From Solirubrobacterales bacterium (GTDB lineage Bacteria > Actinomycetota > Thermoleophilia > Solirubrobacterales > Solirubrobacteraceae), in NCBI GenBank assembly GCA_027306855.1, contig DAHUYZ010000008.1, positions 1-56,989 of the forward strand: a DNA stretch of 56,989 nt, given 5' to 3'. The position numbers and the translations under genes are program-made. Under the pieces are notes generated by a model. That model saw only the letters and a program-made list of their open reading frames with translations. It did no database searches and had not been told where the DNA came from. This document shows positions 1 through 11,273 of the stretch, piece by piece (position 1 is the stretch's first letter; each line of letters starts with the position of its first letter).

Positions 1-558
1 AGGTGGGCCTATACGCATCTGCCGCTGGCGCGACGTCAGATCTGCTGGGCGCACCTTCGTCGAGACTTCAAGGCGCATGCCGAAGGGCTCGCGGCCGAGA
101 AGGAGTTCGGCGAGCACGGCCTCGCTCTCTGCGAACGCGTCTTCTGGGCCTGGGAGGTCTTCCAGCACACCGGTGAGCGAGCACAGCTCAAGCGCACGAT
201 CCGCTCGCTGCAACGCGAATACAAGCCGATCATCCGCTCATATGCGGCCAAGCGGGCGCGCAACAAGCGCTGTCGCGGGATGGCCCGAAACCTCCTGAAG
301 GCCTGGCCGGCACTGTGGACATTCGCCAGTCACGACGGCGTGCAGCCCACGAACAACCACGCCGAGCGCGCCCTGCGAAGCGCGGTCATCTACCGCAAGC
401 TCTCGCTCGGAAGCCAGTCCCAAGGCGGCGAGCAGCGCACCGCACGGCTCCTCTCCGCGCACACCACCTGCCGCCTACAGCACCGCTCGCTATTCGCCTA
501 CCTCACCGACGCCATCGCCGCCCACGCCCGCGGCGACCCAGTGCCACTGCTCAGCTGA
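1..558 (+). CDS. tnpC: IS66-family transposase (TnpC), 5' part outside window
   Basis: Frame 1 is open from base 1 to the TGA at 556-558, giving 185 residues of the C-terminal half of an IS66 DDE transposase. It contains CWAHLRRDF near the start and the hallmark TNNHAERALR, whose Glu is the third catalytic acid, followed by RKLSLGSQSQGGEQ. It catalyses cut-and-paste or replicative movement of the element. The visible half looks intact, with no stops or frameshifts, so the protein may be functional; the N-terminal helix-turn-helix and first catalytic Asp are off the window. TnpA and TnpB, which often precede TnpC, cannot be assessed. Confidence 0.88.
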   Translation, partial: RWAYTHLPLARRQICWAHLRRDFKAHAEGLAAEKEFGEHGLALCERVFWAWEVFQHTGERAQLKRTIRSLQREYKPIIRSYAAKRARNKRCRGMARNLLKAWPALWTFASHDGVQPTNNHAERALRSAVIYRKLSLGSQSQGGEQRTARLLSAHTTCRLQHRSLFAYLTDAIAAHARGDPVPLLS

Positions 559-582
559 GTAGTCGACCCACTGAACGCTTAC
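1..582 (+). mobile_element. IS66-family insertion sequence, right part
   Basis: The transposase reading frame runs in from the window edge and stops at 558. Beyond it, 562-582 ends in GAACGCTTAC, whose complement begins GTAAGCG, the usual start of IS66 terminal inverted repeats. I therefore place the right end of the element at 582. The next eight bases, 583-590 (GGCAAATG), would be one copy of the 8-bp target duplication typical of IS66. The left end and the other copy lie outside the window, so the boundary rests on the IR resemblance alone. Confidence 0.7.
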
Positions 583-623
583 GGCAAATGCGTTTGGCGG
601 CGTCCATCCGACGCGATATACAT

Positions 624-661
624 CTTCAAAGAGGTGCATCACCTTCAAAGAGGCGCATCAC
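624..661. repeat. 19-bp tandem direct repeat, two copies
   Basis: CTTCAAAGAGGYGCATCAC occurs twice head to tail at 624-642 and 643-661, identical except for one T/C position. It lies between the IS66 end and the Shine-Dalgarno sequence of the small gene at 682, so it sits where an operator or a 5' leader would be. It could be a binding site for the small helix-turn-helix protein itself; that is inference. Confidence 0.75.
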
Positions 662-681
662 ATCGATAGGAGGATGTCCCG

Positions 682-888
682 ATGGCCAATCACCTGACGC
701 CCACCGAGCTCGCCCGCGAAGCCGGCCTAGGGCGCAGAGAAGTGCTCTCGAAGTGCATAGAGATGGGGGTGCCGATCTTCGAAGGGCGGATCGACAAGAG
801 CCTCTTCCTCGCAAGTCTCCGCCAAAGCTCCTCCCGGCGGGATCCCCATCGCCCTAAAGACCTGAACATCCCGCATCCCGCGACCTGA
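682..888 (+). CDS. small helix-turn-helix-like protein
   Basis: This encodes 68 aa with a strong ribosome site (AGGAGG at 668-673, 8 bases before the ATG). Residues 5-46 (LTPTELAREAGLGRREVLSK, then CIEMGVPIFEGRIDKSLFLASL) look like a small three-helix DNA-binding or IF2-N-like fold: a LTPTELAREAGL first helix pair and a short wing-like turn. The last 20 residues are basic and Pro-rich and probably disordered. It sits alone between the IS66 element and the acyl-CoA ligase, downstream of a 19-bp tandem repeat, which would suit an autoregulated regulator. I do not recognise the family with confidence, and the function is unknown. Confidence 0.6.
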   Translation: MANHLTPTELAREAGLGRREVLSKCIEMGVPIFEGRIDKSLFLASLRQSSSRRDPHRPKDLNIPHPAT

Positions 889-899
889 GCATCCCCCAT
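859..899. repeat. 18-bp imperfect direct repeat across a stop codon
   Basis: GACCTGAACATCCCGCAT at 859-876 recurs as GACCTGAGCATCCCCCAT at 882-899 (16 of 18 matching). The second copy contains the TGA stop (886-888) of the small gene. The function is unknown; it may simply reflect a local duplication. Confidence 0.5.
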
Positions 900-978
900 C
901 GTTGGCCGCCCGGCCAGCCCCGCGCGCAAGCCCTAACATTCGGTAGGTCAGCCAGCCCGTCGAAGAGGGAGCCAGTCC

Positions 979-2787
979 ATGCAGGCAAGCGCCGCGGAGT
1001 CCACCACGGCATCGCAAACGATCGCCGACCTGATATCTCGCTCCGCGGGACGGTATCCGGAGCACGCCGCGGTCCGTCACAAGCGCGACGGCGCCTGGCA
1101 CGACGTCACCTACGCCCAGCTCGATGAGATCGTCGGCGAGGTAGCGCTCGGACTGATCGATCTCGGGGTTGCGCCCGGCGAGCGCGTCTGCATCCTCGCC
1201 AACACTCGCCCCGAGTGGTCCTACGCCGACATGGCGATCACCTCCGCCGGCGCGGTCGTCGTGCCGATCTACCAGACCAACTCGCCTGAGGAGTGCCTAT
1301 GGGTCATCGCCGACTCAGGCGCCTGCGCGATCATCTGCGAGGACGACTCCCAGCTGCAGAAGATCGCGGCGATCCGCGACCAGACGCCCAACCTGCGCAC
1401 GATCGTCGTAATGGACGCCCCCGACGGCGAGCCGGCGCTCGAGGCGATCACCCTCGATGAGGTCCGCGCCCGTGGACTGGCCCGCGATGCAAACGAGCTC
1501 TCAGCGCGGCGCCAAGGCGTCCGCCCCGAGGACCCCTTCACGTTCATCTACACCTCCGGCACGACCGGCCCCCCCAAGGGCTGCGTCCTGACCCATGGCA
1601 ATTACGCCGCGATGATCGACATGATCAAAGAGATCGGCCAGATCGAGGACGACGAGATCATCTACCTCTACCTGCCGCTCGCCCATGCCTTCGCGCTGCT
1701 GATCCAGCTCGCAGCGTTCGACCTCGGCACCACGATCGCCTACTTCGGCGGCGACACCAAGCAGATCATCGGCGAGCTGATGGAGGTCAAACCGACGTAC
1801 CTGCCGTCCGTGCCGCGCGTGTTCGAGAAGATCTACACCCTCGCCCAAAGCGCCCTCGCCGCCCAATCCCCCGAGGAGCAAGAGCAGGCAAAGCAGGCGA
1901 TCGCGCTCGGGATGAAGGTGCGCGAGATGCTCGTCGCAGGCGTTGAGATACCGCCCGAGCTCGCCGAGCCGTTCGAGCAGGCCGACGAGAAGCTGTTCAA
2001 GAACGTGCGCGCCCTGTTCGGGGGCAACGTACGCCACGCCGTCACCGGCGCCGCGCCGATCGCCAAGGAGATCCTCGAATTCTTCTGGGCCGCGGGCGTG
2101 CCGGTGCTCGAGGGCTACGGCATGACCGAGACCGCGACCGCCGCGACCGTCTGCACGATCGAGGAGCACAAGTTCGGCACCGTCGGCAAGCCGTTCCCCG
2201 GCGTGCAAGTCAAGATCGCCCCCGACGGCGAGGTCCTCATCAAGGGGCCGAACATATTCGAGGGCTACTACAAAAACTCCGACGCCAGCTTCGGCTCGAT
2301 CGAGGACGGCTGGCTGCACACAGGCGATCTCGGCTCGATCGACGAGGACGGCTACCTGACGATCACAGGGCGCAAGAAGGACATCATCATCACGGCCGGC
2401 GGCAAGAACATCACGCCCGCCAACTTCGAGAACGATCTGAAGCAGTGCCGCTGGATCTCCCAGGTCGTCATGCACGGCGACAAGCGCCCCTACCCCGTAG
2501 CGCTCATCACACTCGACGAGGAAGAGATCGCGACCTACGCGAGCGAGCACGGCCTGCCCGCCGACATCGCCACCCTCTGCGAGGAGCCGCAGGTCAAGGA
2601 GATGATCGCCACTGAAGTGCAGCGCGTAAACAAGCGCTACGCCCAGGTCGAGCAGGTCAAGCGCTTTGCGATCCTCCCCCACGACCTATCCCAGGAGACG
2701 GGCGAGCTGACGCCGACGCTGAAGGTCAAGCGCAACGTCGTCGCCGATAAGTACGCCGCCGTCATCGACGGGCTGTACGAGAGCTAG
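979..2787 (+). CDS. fadD15: long-chain fatty-acid-CoA ligase (AMP-forming)
   Basis: This is a 602-aa ANL-superfamily adenylate-forming enzyme that activates fatty acids to acyl-CoA using ATP and CoA, at the inner face of the membrane. The ATP/AMP signature YTSGTTGPPKG lies near residues 191-201, the A5 motif GYGMTETAT near 379-387, GWLHTGDLG at about 444-452, and the hinge/A8 region GRKKDIIITAGGKNI at about 464-478. The catalytic Lys region (TPTLKVKRN) is near the C-terminus. Length and motif spacing match the actinobacterial FadD15 group (about 600 aa). The ATG is preceded by GAGGGA at 965-970. It is monocistronic as far as can be seen. Exact chain-length preference cannot be read from sequence. 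Confidence 0.93.
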   Translation: MQASAAESTTASQTIADLISRSAGRYPEHAAVRHKRDGAWHDVTYAQLDEIVGEVALGLIDLGVAPGERVCILANTRPEWSYADMAITSAGAVVVPIYQTNSPEECLWVIADSGACAIICEDDSQLQKIAAIRDQTPNLRTIVVMDAPDGEPALEAITLDEVRARGLARDANELSARRQGVRPEDPFTFIYTSGTTGPPKGCVLTHGNYAAMIDMIKEIGQIEDDEIIYLYLPLAHAFALLIQLAAFDLGTTIAYFGGDTKQIIGELMEVKPTYLPSVPRVFEKIYTLAQSALAAQSPEEQEQAKQAIALGMKVREMLVAGVEIPPELAEPFEQADEKLFKNVRALFGGNVRHAVTGAAPIAKEILEFFWAAGVPVLEGYGMTETATAATVCTIEEHKFGTVGKPFPGVQVKIAPDGEVLIKGPNIFEGYYKNSDASFGSIEDGWLHTGDLGSIDEDGYLTITGRKKDIIITAGGKNITPANFENDLKQCRWISQVVMHGDKRPYPVALITLDEEEIATYASEHGLPADIATLCEEPQVKEMIATEVQRVNKRYAQVEQVKRFAILPHDLSQETGELTPTLKVKRNVVADKYAAVIDGLYES

Positions 2788-2864
2788 AGAGCTAGACGGG
2801 CGAGCCAGGCGGTGGCGTTCCCGAGACGGCGCCCCAAGCTGCGAACATACGACGGAGCAGAACT

Positions 2865-3344
2865 ATGCGCAGCGATCCAAGCGATACCGGAGGACTGTTC
2901 GTCGGCCGCAGGCCTGGAACCGCGCCGACCCGCTTCCGCGCGCTCCCAGCGAAGGGAAGCGCGGCAAGACAGCGCGCCGACGGCTACCTCGCCAACCTGC
3001 TGCTCGCCACGATCGCACTCGGATGCCTGCTCTGCTGGGGACCAATCCCGGTCGCCTGCCTGTGGGTCGGCTCGGAGGTGAGCTATCTGACCGGCAGCGT
3101 CTTCTTCGGGATCATCGTCGCGCTCGCTGCCCTCTGCGCACTGCTGTTCGCGACCCTGGCCGGACTTCGCCGGCTCGACAACGCCTGGATCCTCGTGCGC
3201 CGAGCCGCCGGCCACGACCAGCGCAGCGGAGCGCTCGGACGCGTGTTCGCTGTCACCGCCGCGATCTGCGCGGGCGCGTTCTTGCTGTGGTTCATGGTGA
3301 TCCACGGCCCCGGCGAAACGCTCGTGCGGCCGGGCAAGGGGTGA
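2865..3344 (+). CDS. small integral membrane protein, unknown function
   Basis: A 159-aa protein with a basic, disordered N-terminus (residues 1-42) and three predicted membrane helices at about 44-68, 79-100 and 126-146. Between helices 2 and 3 is a short basic loop (RRLDNAWILVRRAAG). No catalytic or ligand motif is visible and I do not recognise the family. It lies 77 bases after the acyl-CoA ligase and 103 bases before the aminotransferase, all on the plus strand. Co-transcription is possible but nothing links the functions. Confidence 0.6.
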   Translation: MRSDPSDTGGLFVGRRPGTAPTRFRALPAKGSAARQRADGYLANLLLATIALGCLLCWGPIPVACLWVGSEVSYLTGSVFFGIIVALAALCALLFATLAGLRRLDNAWILVRRAAGHDQRSGALGRVFAVTAAICAGAFLLWFMVIHGPGETLVRPGKG

Positions 3345-3447
3345 GGACTCCCGTCAAAATATCTGGCGGCCTGGATGCGACCACCGGAACCGGGGGACAC
3401 TCGCATCGCTCGCATCCCCGAACCGGCCGACGGCGGTCTGACGCCTG

Positions 3448-4554
3448 ATGGGCCTGCTCGACTACTACAAGCAGTTCGAAGGCCTCTCCGAGGAGGAGGT
3501 CAACAGCGCACTGCGCGAGGAGGCGGCCGAGCGTAAACGCAAGGCGCTCACCCACGTTCCGACGCTCGACCTCTCCCAGACGACGTGGCCCGAGCTGCCG
3601 CACCCGGATGTCGTCAGCGCGATCACATTCGTCGCGCGGCGCGGGCTGCAACGCTATCCGCACATGCGCGGCTCGCATCTGCGCGGCGAGCTCGCCCACC
3701 GCCACAACGTCGATCCCGCCCGGCTGATCATCGCAAACGGCGCCGCCGAGCTGCTGAGCGCCGCTACGCGTGCGCTGCTCGAGCCGGGCCAAGCGCTGAT
3801 CACGCAGTGGCCGTCCTATCCCCTCTTCCCGATCATGGCGCGCCGCGCCCACGGTCGCGCGGTGCCCGTCAACGGTGACGTCGATGCACTGCTGCGGGCC
3901 GTTCACCACGAGCACGAGACCCGCGTGATCGCGCTAGCGAGCCCCAACGACCCGACCGGCACGCTGATCACTACCGCCGAGCTCGAGCGCCTGCTCGAAG
4001 GCCTGCCCGACGGCGTAGCGGTGCTGCTTGATGAGGCGCTCGTCGAGTTCGCCGACGCCCAGCCGATCGACTCCTCGCTCGCCCTGCTCGAGCGCCATCC
4101 TCGCCTACTCGTGTTCCGCAGCTTCTCCAAGGCATGGGGTCTCGCGGGGCTTCGCTGCGGCTATGCGATCGGCGGCCCCGGCTCAGAGGAGCTGCTCGCC
4201 GAGCTCGAACCGGACCTCGGGGTCAGCGAGATTACCCAGGCAGGCGCGCTCGAGGCGCTGAGAACGTGCTTTGAGATAGTCGCGCGGCGGGTGCGCACGA
4301 TCGCGACGGAGCGCGAGCGGCTGACCTCCGCGCTGCGGGAGCGCCGCTTCGAGGTGACCGACAGCCAGGCCAACTTCCTCTGGGTCGCTCATCCTTCGAT
4401 CGACGGAGGCGAGCTGTCGATGCGCCTGCGTCAGGCCGGCGTGCTCGTCGCCGCCGGCAGCGCGCTCGGAGAGCCCCAACACGTGCGGATCGCCCTACAC
4501 GACGAGCCTGCCTCAACGCGCCTGCTCGGCGCGCTCGACCGAATAGTTGCCTGA
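3448..4554 (+). CDS. HisC-like class I/II PLP aminotransferase
   Basis: A 368-aa fold-type I aminotransferase most like histidinol-phosphate aminotransferases and their CobD-like relatives. The cofactor Asn is in SPNDPTGT (N167), the cofactor Asp in DEAL (D195), the Schiff-base Lys in SFSKAWGLAG (K228), and the substrate-carboxylate Arg in HVRIAL near residue 348. The family usually has Tyr or Phe where this protein has Leu198 (DEAY/DEAF becomes DEAL), which is odd. An in-frame stop at 3439-3441 leaves only CTG 3445 or ATG 3448 as starts, and there is no clear ribosome site. No other histidine genes are near, so the substrate is uncertain. Confidence 0.8.
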   Translation: MGLLDYYKQFEGLSEEEVNSALREEAAERKRKALTHVPTLDLSQTTWPELPHPDVVSAITFVARRGLQRYPHMRGSHLRGELAHRHNVDPARLIIANGAAELLSAATRALLEPGQALITQWPSYPLFPIMARRAHGRAVPVNGDVDALLRAVHHEHETRVIALASPNDPTGTLITTAELERLLEGLPDGVAVLLDEALVEFADAQPIDSSLALLERHPRLLVFRSFSKAWGLAGLRCGYAIGGPGSEELLAELEPDLGVSEITQAGALEALRTCFEIVARRVRTIATERERLTSALRERRFEVTDSQANFLWVAHPSIDGGELSMRLRQAGVLVAAGSALGEPQHVRIALHDEPASTRLLGALDRIVA

Positions 4555-4618
4555 GCACCTACCAAGCGTCTAGGTCGATCGCGGTCACAGGGCTTGCCCG
4601 TGTAGGGCCTGCTCTATC

Positions 4619-5962
4619 TCACGCAAGAAACGAGCTGACCAGGCCGGTTTGACGAAGGAGCGCGCCGGTCGTCCCTTCGAGGATCTTGTGCCAGCCGCCG
4701 GCTCGCTCCTCCTCGCGCTCGAAATGGTCCACGACCCTGCGCACACGACCCTCTGAGATCTCCAGGCCGTGCCGCGCCCAGATCTCGCTGTAGCGGTCGT
4801 ATTCGTCGAGCAGATGGCGAGTCACCGACTGGAAGCCGTGGCGCGCTACCTCCACGCGCGAGGCGAAGTTGAGGATCGAGGTCTCGAACATCAGCTCGTC
4901 TGTGGGCTCGGGCTCGATCAGGACGATGTCCACGCCCGGATAGCGCTCCTCCCACATGCCCGCCAGCTCGTGCAAACGCCGATGGGCCAACAGCTTGAAG
5001 GCCTGATAACCGATCTTCGAGAAGCCCATGTCAGAGATGCGCCTGCGTCGGCGCCCGTCGCGGGCGCACGCCCCATCCCCATCGCCCGCCACGCCGCTGG
5101 CGAAACCGTCGTTGACGTAGGGAACGATCGGGTTGATGACGATCACCAGCTGCGCGCCCGCCTCCACGGCGATGTCGAGGTTCGTCGTCGAGACGATCCC
5201 CCCGTCGATCAGCTCGCGCTCGCCGACCTTCACCGGCGAGTAGACCATCGGCAGCGCGCCCGACGCGCGCACGGCCGTCGATATCGGCACGTCCTCGTAG
5301 CCTTCCGCCCCGAACACGATTCGCTCGCACGTGTCCAGGTCGGTCGCGACGAGATAGAGCTCGTGCCCGAGCGCGCGGAAGTCGTTGCTGCGCTCGCCTT
5401 CGGCCAGCACCTTGCGCAGGTAGCGCTCGATCCCGTCGCCCGTATAGGCGCCCGTCGGAAGCGTCTCTGCCAGCCCAAGCACCACATCGATCAGCGACAC
5501 CTGGCCGAGCTGAGGGATCAGACGACGCGCCATCGAGGCCGCCCGCAGCGGAAGGCGCACGCCGGTCCGCGCGAATTCGCGCAGGTTGAGCTTTAACAGA
5601 TCGCCGAGGTCGACGTCCCTGAAGGACCCCGGGCCCTGGCGCGTCACCACGCGCATCATCTCCTCCGGCGTGATCCCGTTCGCGCACAGCGCCGCGACGA
5701 AGGCGCCGGCAGAGGTGCCCACGTAGACGTCGAACTCGTTGACGGTCCTGTTCGTCGCAAGCAGGTCCAGCGCGCGCAGCGCCCCGATCTCATAGACGCC
5801 TCCCGTAAAGCCGCCGCCGCCGAGCACGAGCGCGGTCTTGTGGGGCTTTTCTTTGGGGCGCGCGCGCCGGCTCGCCGCCACAGCGCTCCGCTTGGACGCG
5901 CGAGGTGTTCGGACGGAGGAGCCGTCCTTGGTGGCCATCCCCAACCTGACAACCTCACCCAT
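4619..5962 (-). CDS. patatin-like phospholipase
   Basis: About 447 aa of the bacterial patatin family, a Ser-Asp lipid acyl hydrolase. The oxyanion-hole loop GGGGFTGG is at residues 48-55, the nucleophile elbow GTSAG at 82-86 (Ser84), and the catalytic Asp in LIDGG at about 253. The first 40 residues are Arg/Lys-rich and carry no obvious signal peptide, so it is probably cytosolic or membrane-peripheral. The start is uncertain: ATG 5962 follows a TACAAT box by 6 bases, as expected for a leaderless transcript, while ATG 5938 (MATKDGSS) would also work. It is divergent from the carboxypeptidase gene, with as little as 16 bases between starts. The substrate is not predictable. Confidence 0.85.
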   Translation of the reverse strand: MGEVVRLGMATKDGSSVRTPRASKRSAVAASRRARPKEKPHKTALVLGGGGFTGGVYEIGALRALDLLATNRTVNEFDVYVGTSAGAFVAALCANGITPEEMMRVVTRQGPGSFRDVDLGDLLKLNLREFARTGVRLPLRAASMARRLIPQLGQVSLIDVVLGLAETLPTGAYTGDGIERYLRKVLAEGERSNDFRALGHELYLVATDLDTCERIVFGAEGYEDVPISTAVRASGALPMVYSPVKVGERELIDGGIVSTTNLDIAVEAGAQLVIVINPIVPYVNDGFASGVAGDGDGACARDGRRRRRISDMGFSKIGYQAFKLLAHRRLHELAGMWEERYPGVDIVLIEPEPTDELMFETSILNFASRVEVARHGFQSVTRHLLDEYDRYSEIWARHGLEISEGRVRRVVDHFEREEERAGGWHKILEGTTGALLRQTGLVSSFLA

Positions 5963-5990
5963 AAGTCGATTGTATGAAATGTTACGTTGC

Positions 5991-7226
5991 ATGCCGGTCC
6001 TTGTAGGCATCCTCGCCGCCGCGGTCCTGCTCGCCGCCCCCGCATCGGCCGCCCCCGGCCCGAGCGCCGCGCTCGACGGGCATCTGAGCAATGAGCTGGC
6101 GATCGCGGGGCCTTATTCGGGAGCATACGTCTACGACATCACGACGAAAACGCCCCTGTTCTCCGAGCGCGCCGATATCGCACGCGCGCCGGCGTCGGTC
6201 GAGAAGCTGTATACGGCCACAACCGCGCTGGAGCTGATGGGATCGACGGGGACGCTCGACACGACCGTGCTCGGAACGGGCAAGCTCGGGCCGGAAGGGC
6301 GTTGGGAAGGCAACCTGTACCTGCATGGCGGCGGCGACCCTACGTTCGGCTCTGAGCGTTTCATCGCCGGCTGGTACGGCGGGCGGGGAACATCGATCTC
6401 AAAGCTGGCCGAGCAGCTGGTCAAGGTCGATGGGATCCGCGGCGTGACGGGCGCCGTGAACGGCGACGAGTCGCTTCTGGACTCCCTGCGCGGCGACCCC
6501 TCGAGCGGCTATCGCCCCGACCCCGAACTGGTCGGCAGCCTCAGCGGCCTGGAGTTCAACCGCGGCGCGAGCGGCTCCGAACGGGGTCCCCACGCACCCG
6601 CCGCGTACGCCGCCCGCAGGCTGTGCAGCGCCTTGAGAGCCCTGAGAGTGAAGGTCGGGGCAGGCTCTGCCGCGACCGCGCCCCCGGGCGCACGCCTGCT
6701 TGCCAAGGCTCGCTCGCCGTCGATCGCGACGCTGCTCGGACTGATGCTCCCCCCTTCGGACAACTACTTCGCCGAGACGCTCATCAAGGACCTCGGCGCG
6801 CGCTTCGGCGGCTCGGGCAGCACCGCAGCCGGGGCGAGAGTCGTGCGCGAGACGATCGCCAAGCTGCTCGACATCCACCCGAGGATCGTCGACGGATCGG
6901 GACTCTCGCACAGCGACGCGACGACACCCCGGCAGGTCGTATCCCTGCTGACCGCGCTTGAGCCGGCGTCGCTCGGCGCGACTCTGCGCGGCGATCTGGC
7001 GGTGGCGGGCGAGCGGGGAACGCTGCAAGACCGCATGAAGGGGACGCCCGCGATGGGTCGCTGCCAGGGCAAGACCGGCACGCTCGAAGGGGTCTCCAAC
7101 CTCGCCGGATACTGTCAGGCGCAGAACGGCGATGAGATCGCCTTCGCGTTCTTTACAGACGGAATCGAAGACGCGCGAGCGCATACGATCCAGGACAACA
7201 TGACGATCACGCTCGCGCGCTACTGA
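5991..7226 (+). CDS. dacB: D-alanyl-D-alanine carboxypeptidase/endopeptidase (PBP4, S13 family)
   Basis: A 411-aa exported low-molecular-mass penicillin-binding protein that trims peptidoglycan stem peptides and cross-links. An N-terminal signal peptide (MPVLVGILAAAVLLAAPASA) is followed by the three S13 catalytic boxes: SVEK (S69, K72), SDN (256-258) and KTG (361-363, in CQGKTGTLEG). The long insertion between boxes 1 and 2 is typical of S13 enzymes. ATG 5991 gives the cleanest signal peptide; ATG 5979 would add MLRC. The frame stays open upstream to 5838, but that part is antisense to the patatin gene. It ends 13 bases before the convergent ligA stop. Confidence 0.9.
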   Translation: MPVLVGILAAAVLLAAPASAAPGPSAALDGHLSNELAIAGPYSGAYVYDITTKTPLFSERADIARAPASVEKLYTATTALELMGSTGTLDTTVLGTGKLGPEGRWEGNLYLHGGGDPTFGSERFIAGWYGGRGTSISKLAEQLVKVDGIRGVTGAVNGDESLLDSLRGDPSSGYRPDPELVGSLSGLEFNRGASGSERGPHAPAAYAARRLCSALRALRVKVGAGSAATAPPGARLLAKARSPSIATLLGLMLPPSDNYFAETLIKDLGARFGGSGSTAAGARVVRETIAKLLDIHPRIVDGSGLSHSDATTPRQVVSLLTALEPASLGATLRGDLAVAGERGTLQDRMKGTPAMGRCQGKTGTLEGVSNLAGYCQAQNGDEIAFAFFTDGIEDARAHTIQDNMTITLARY

Positions 7227-7239
7227 GCGCGCGCGCCCG

Positions 7240-10118
<2,879 letters not shown>

Positions 10119-10162
10119 CGCCCTTCAGGATAGGCGTCGACCCGGCCGCCACTCGGACACTC

Positions 10163-10897
10163 TCAATAGGACACCGACGCGAGCGCGAGGCCATGCGCGG
10201 GGGCGGTTGGGCCGGCGTGTGAGCGCGGCGCTCCATCGAGCAGGGCGATGAAGTCCTCGATCCTGCGCTTGCCGGAGGCGACCTCGAGCATCGTCCCGAC
10301 GAGCACGCGGTTCATGTGCCGCATGAACGTGTCGGCCTCGATCCAGAATTCGAGCACGTCGCCGCGAGCTCGCCACTGCGCGCGGAGCACGTCGCGCTCG
10401 AAACGGACGTGGTCGGTGTCGGTGGGGGTGAACGCCGTGAAGTCGTGCGTGCCGACGAGCGCCTTTGCGCACTGGTCGAGCAGAGCGAAATCGATCGGCC
10501 GCGGCCACCACAGCGCGCGCCCACGCTCGAACACGTCGCGCGAGCGCCTGGCTAGCACCCGGTAGCAGTAGGTTCTGCTGAGAGCGTCGTGACGCGCGTC
10601 GAAGGTCTCCGGCGAAGGCGCCGAGTCGACTATGGCGACGTCGGGGGGCAGCAGCGCGTTGAGGCGGACCGGATCGACGGCCTCGTGGCGGTAGCTTGCG
10701 ACCTGGCCCCAAGCGTGAACCCCTTTGTCGGTCCTGCCCGCGACCGTCAGCGTGAGCGGGTCGCCTTCACTGTCGCGATCGCCGAGGATCGTGTGCAGCG
10801 CCTTCTCGAGCTCTCCCTGCACCGTGCGCAGCCCCGGCTGGCGCGCCCAGCCTGCGAACCTCGTCCCCTCGTACTGCAGCGTGAGCTTCGTGACCAG
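10163..10897 (-). CDS. truA: tRNA pseudouridine synthase A, non-standard start
   Basis: It forms pseudouridine 38-40 in the tRNA anticodon arm. The catalytic Asp is in GRTDKGVHA (about D57 from a start at 10897), and the C-terminal half has FMRHMNRVLVGT. The conserved family N-terminus (LQYEGTRFAGWARQ) is encoded between 10888 and 10823, but no ATG, GTG or TTG precedes it: after the in-frame TAG of rplQ (10898-10900) come CTG GTC ACG AAG. The first usual start is GTG 10822, which would delete the conserved first strand. Either CTG 10897 is used, with coupling to rplQ, or the sequence has an error (GTC 10894 is one base from GTG). Confidence 0.9.
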   Translation of the reverse strand: MVTKLTLQYEGTRFAGWARQPGLRTVQGELEKALHTILGDRDSEGDPLTLTVAGRTDKGVHAWGQVASYRHEAVDPVRLNALLPPDVAIVDSAPSPETFDARHDALSRTYCYRVLARRSRDVFERGRALWWPRPIDFALLDQCAKALVGTHDFTAFTPTDTDHVRFERDVLRAQWRARGDVLEFWIEADTFMRHMNRVLVGTMLEVASGKRRIEDFIALLDGAPRSHAGPTAPAHGLALASVSY

Positions 10898-11251
10898 CTA
10901 GACCAACTCTAAATAGACCATCTCGGTCGCATCGGAGCGACGGGGACCGAGCTTGAGGATGCGGGTGTAGCCGCCGGGTCGGTCGGTGTAGCGCGGAGCG
11001 ACCTCCTCGAACAGCTTGTGGACCGCGAACTTGTCTTGGGCGAGCGCGGAGAGCGCTTGGCGGCGCGCGTGAAGGTCGCCGCGCTTGGCGAGAGTGATCA
11101 GCTTCTCGATCTCGGGCTTGACCGCCTTGGCCTTGGCTTCGCTCGTCTTGATGCGCTCGTGCTCGAGGACCTCCTTGGTGAGGTTCATGAGCAGCGCCTT
11201 GCGGTGAGCGGAGTCGCGGCTGAGCTTGTTGCGTGTCTTTTGGTGCCTCAT
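10898..11251 (-). CDS. rplQ: 50S ribosomal protein L17
   Basis: 117 aa. The N-terminus MRHQKTRNKLSRDSAHRKAL is diagnostic for L17, which binds 23S rRNA near the exit tunnel. It is 22 bases downstream of rpoA and is the last ribosomal gene of the alpha operon. Its TAG stop is directly followed, in the same frame, by the codons of TruA, so a readthrough product would be an L17-TruA fusion. Confidence 0.97.
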   Translation of the reverse strand: MRHQKTRNKLSRDSAHRKALLMNLTKEVLEHERIKTSEAKAKAVKPEIEKLITLAKRGDLHARRQALSALAQDKFAVHKLFEEVAPRYTDRPGGYTRILKLGPRRSDATEMVYLELV

Positions 11252-11273
11252 GGCAATCGGTCCTTCGTCGCTC

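Noticed and set aside
1501-2682. 393-codon minus-strand frame opposite the acyl-CoA ligase
   Set aside because: Shadow of the ligase: Asp/Leu/Val-rich translation without motifs and no ribosome site.
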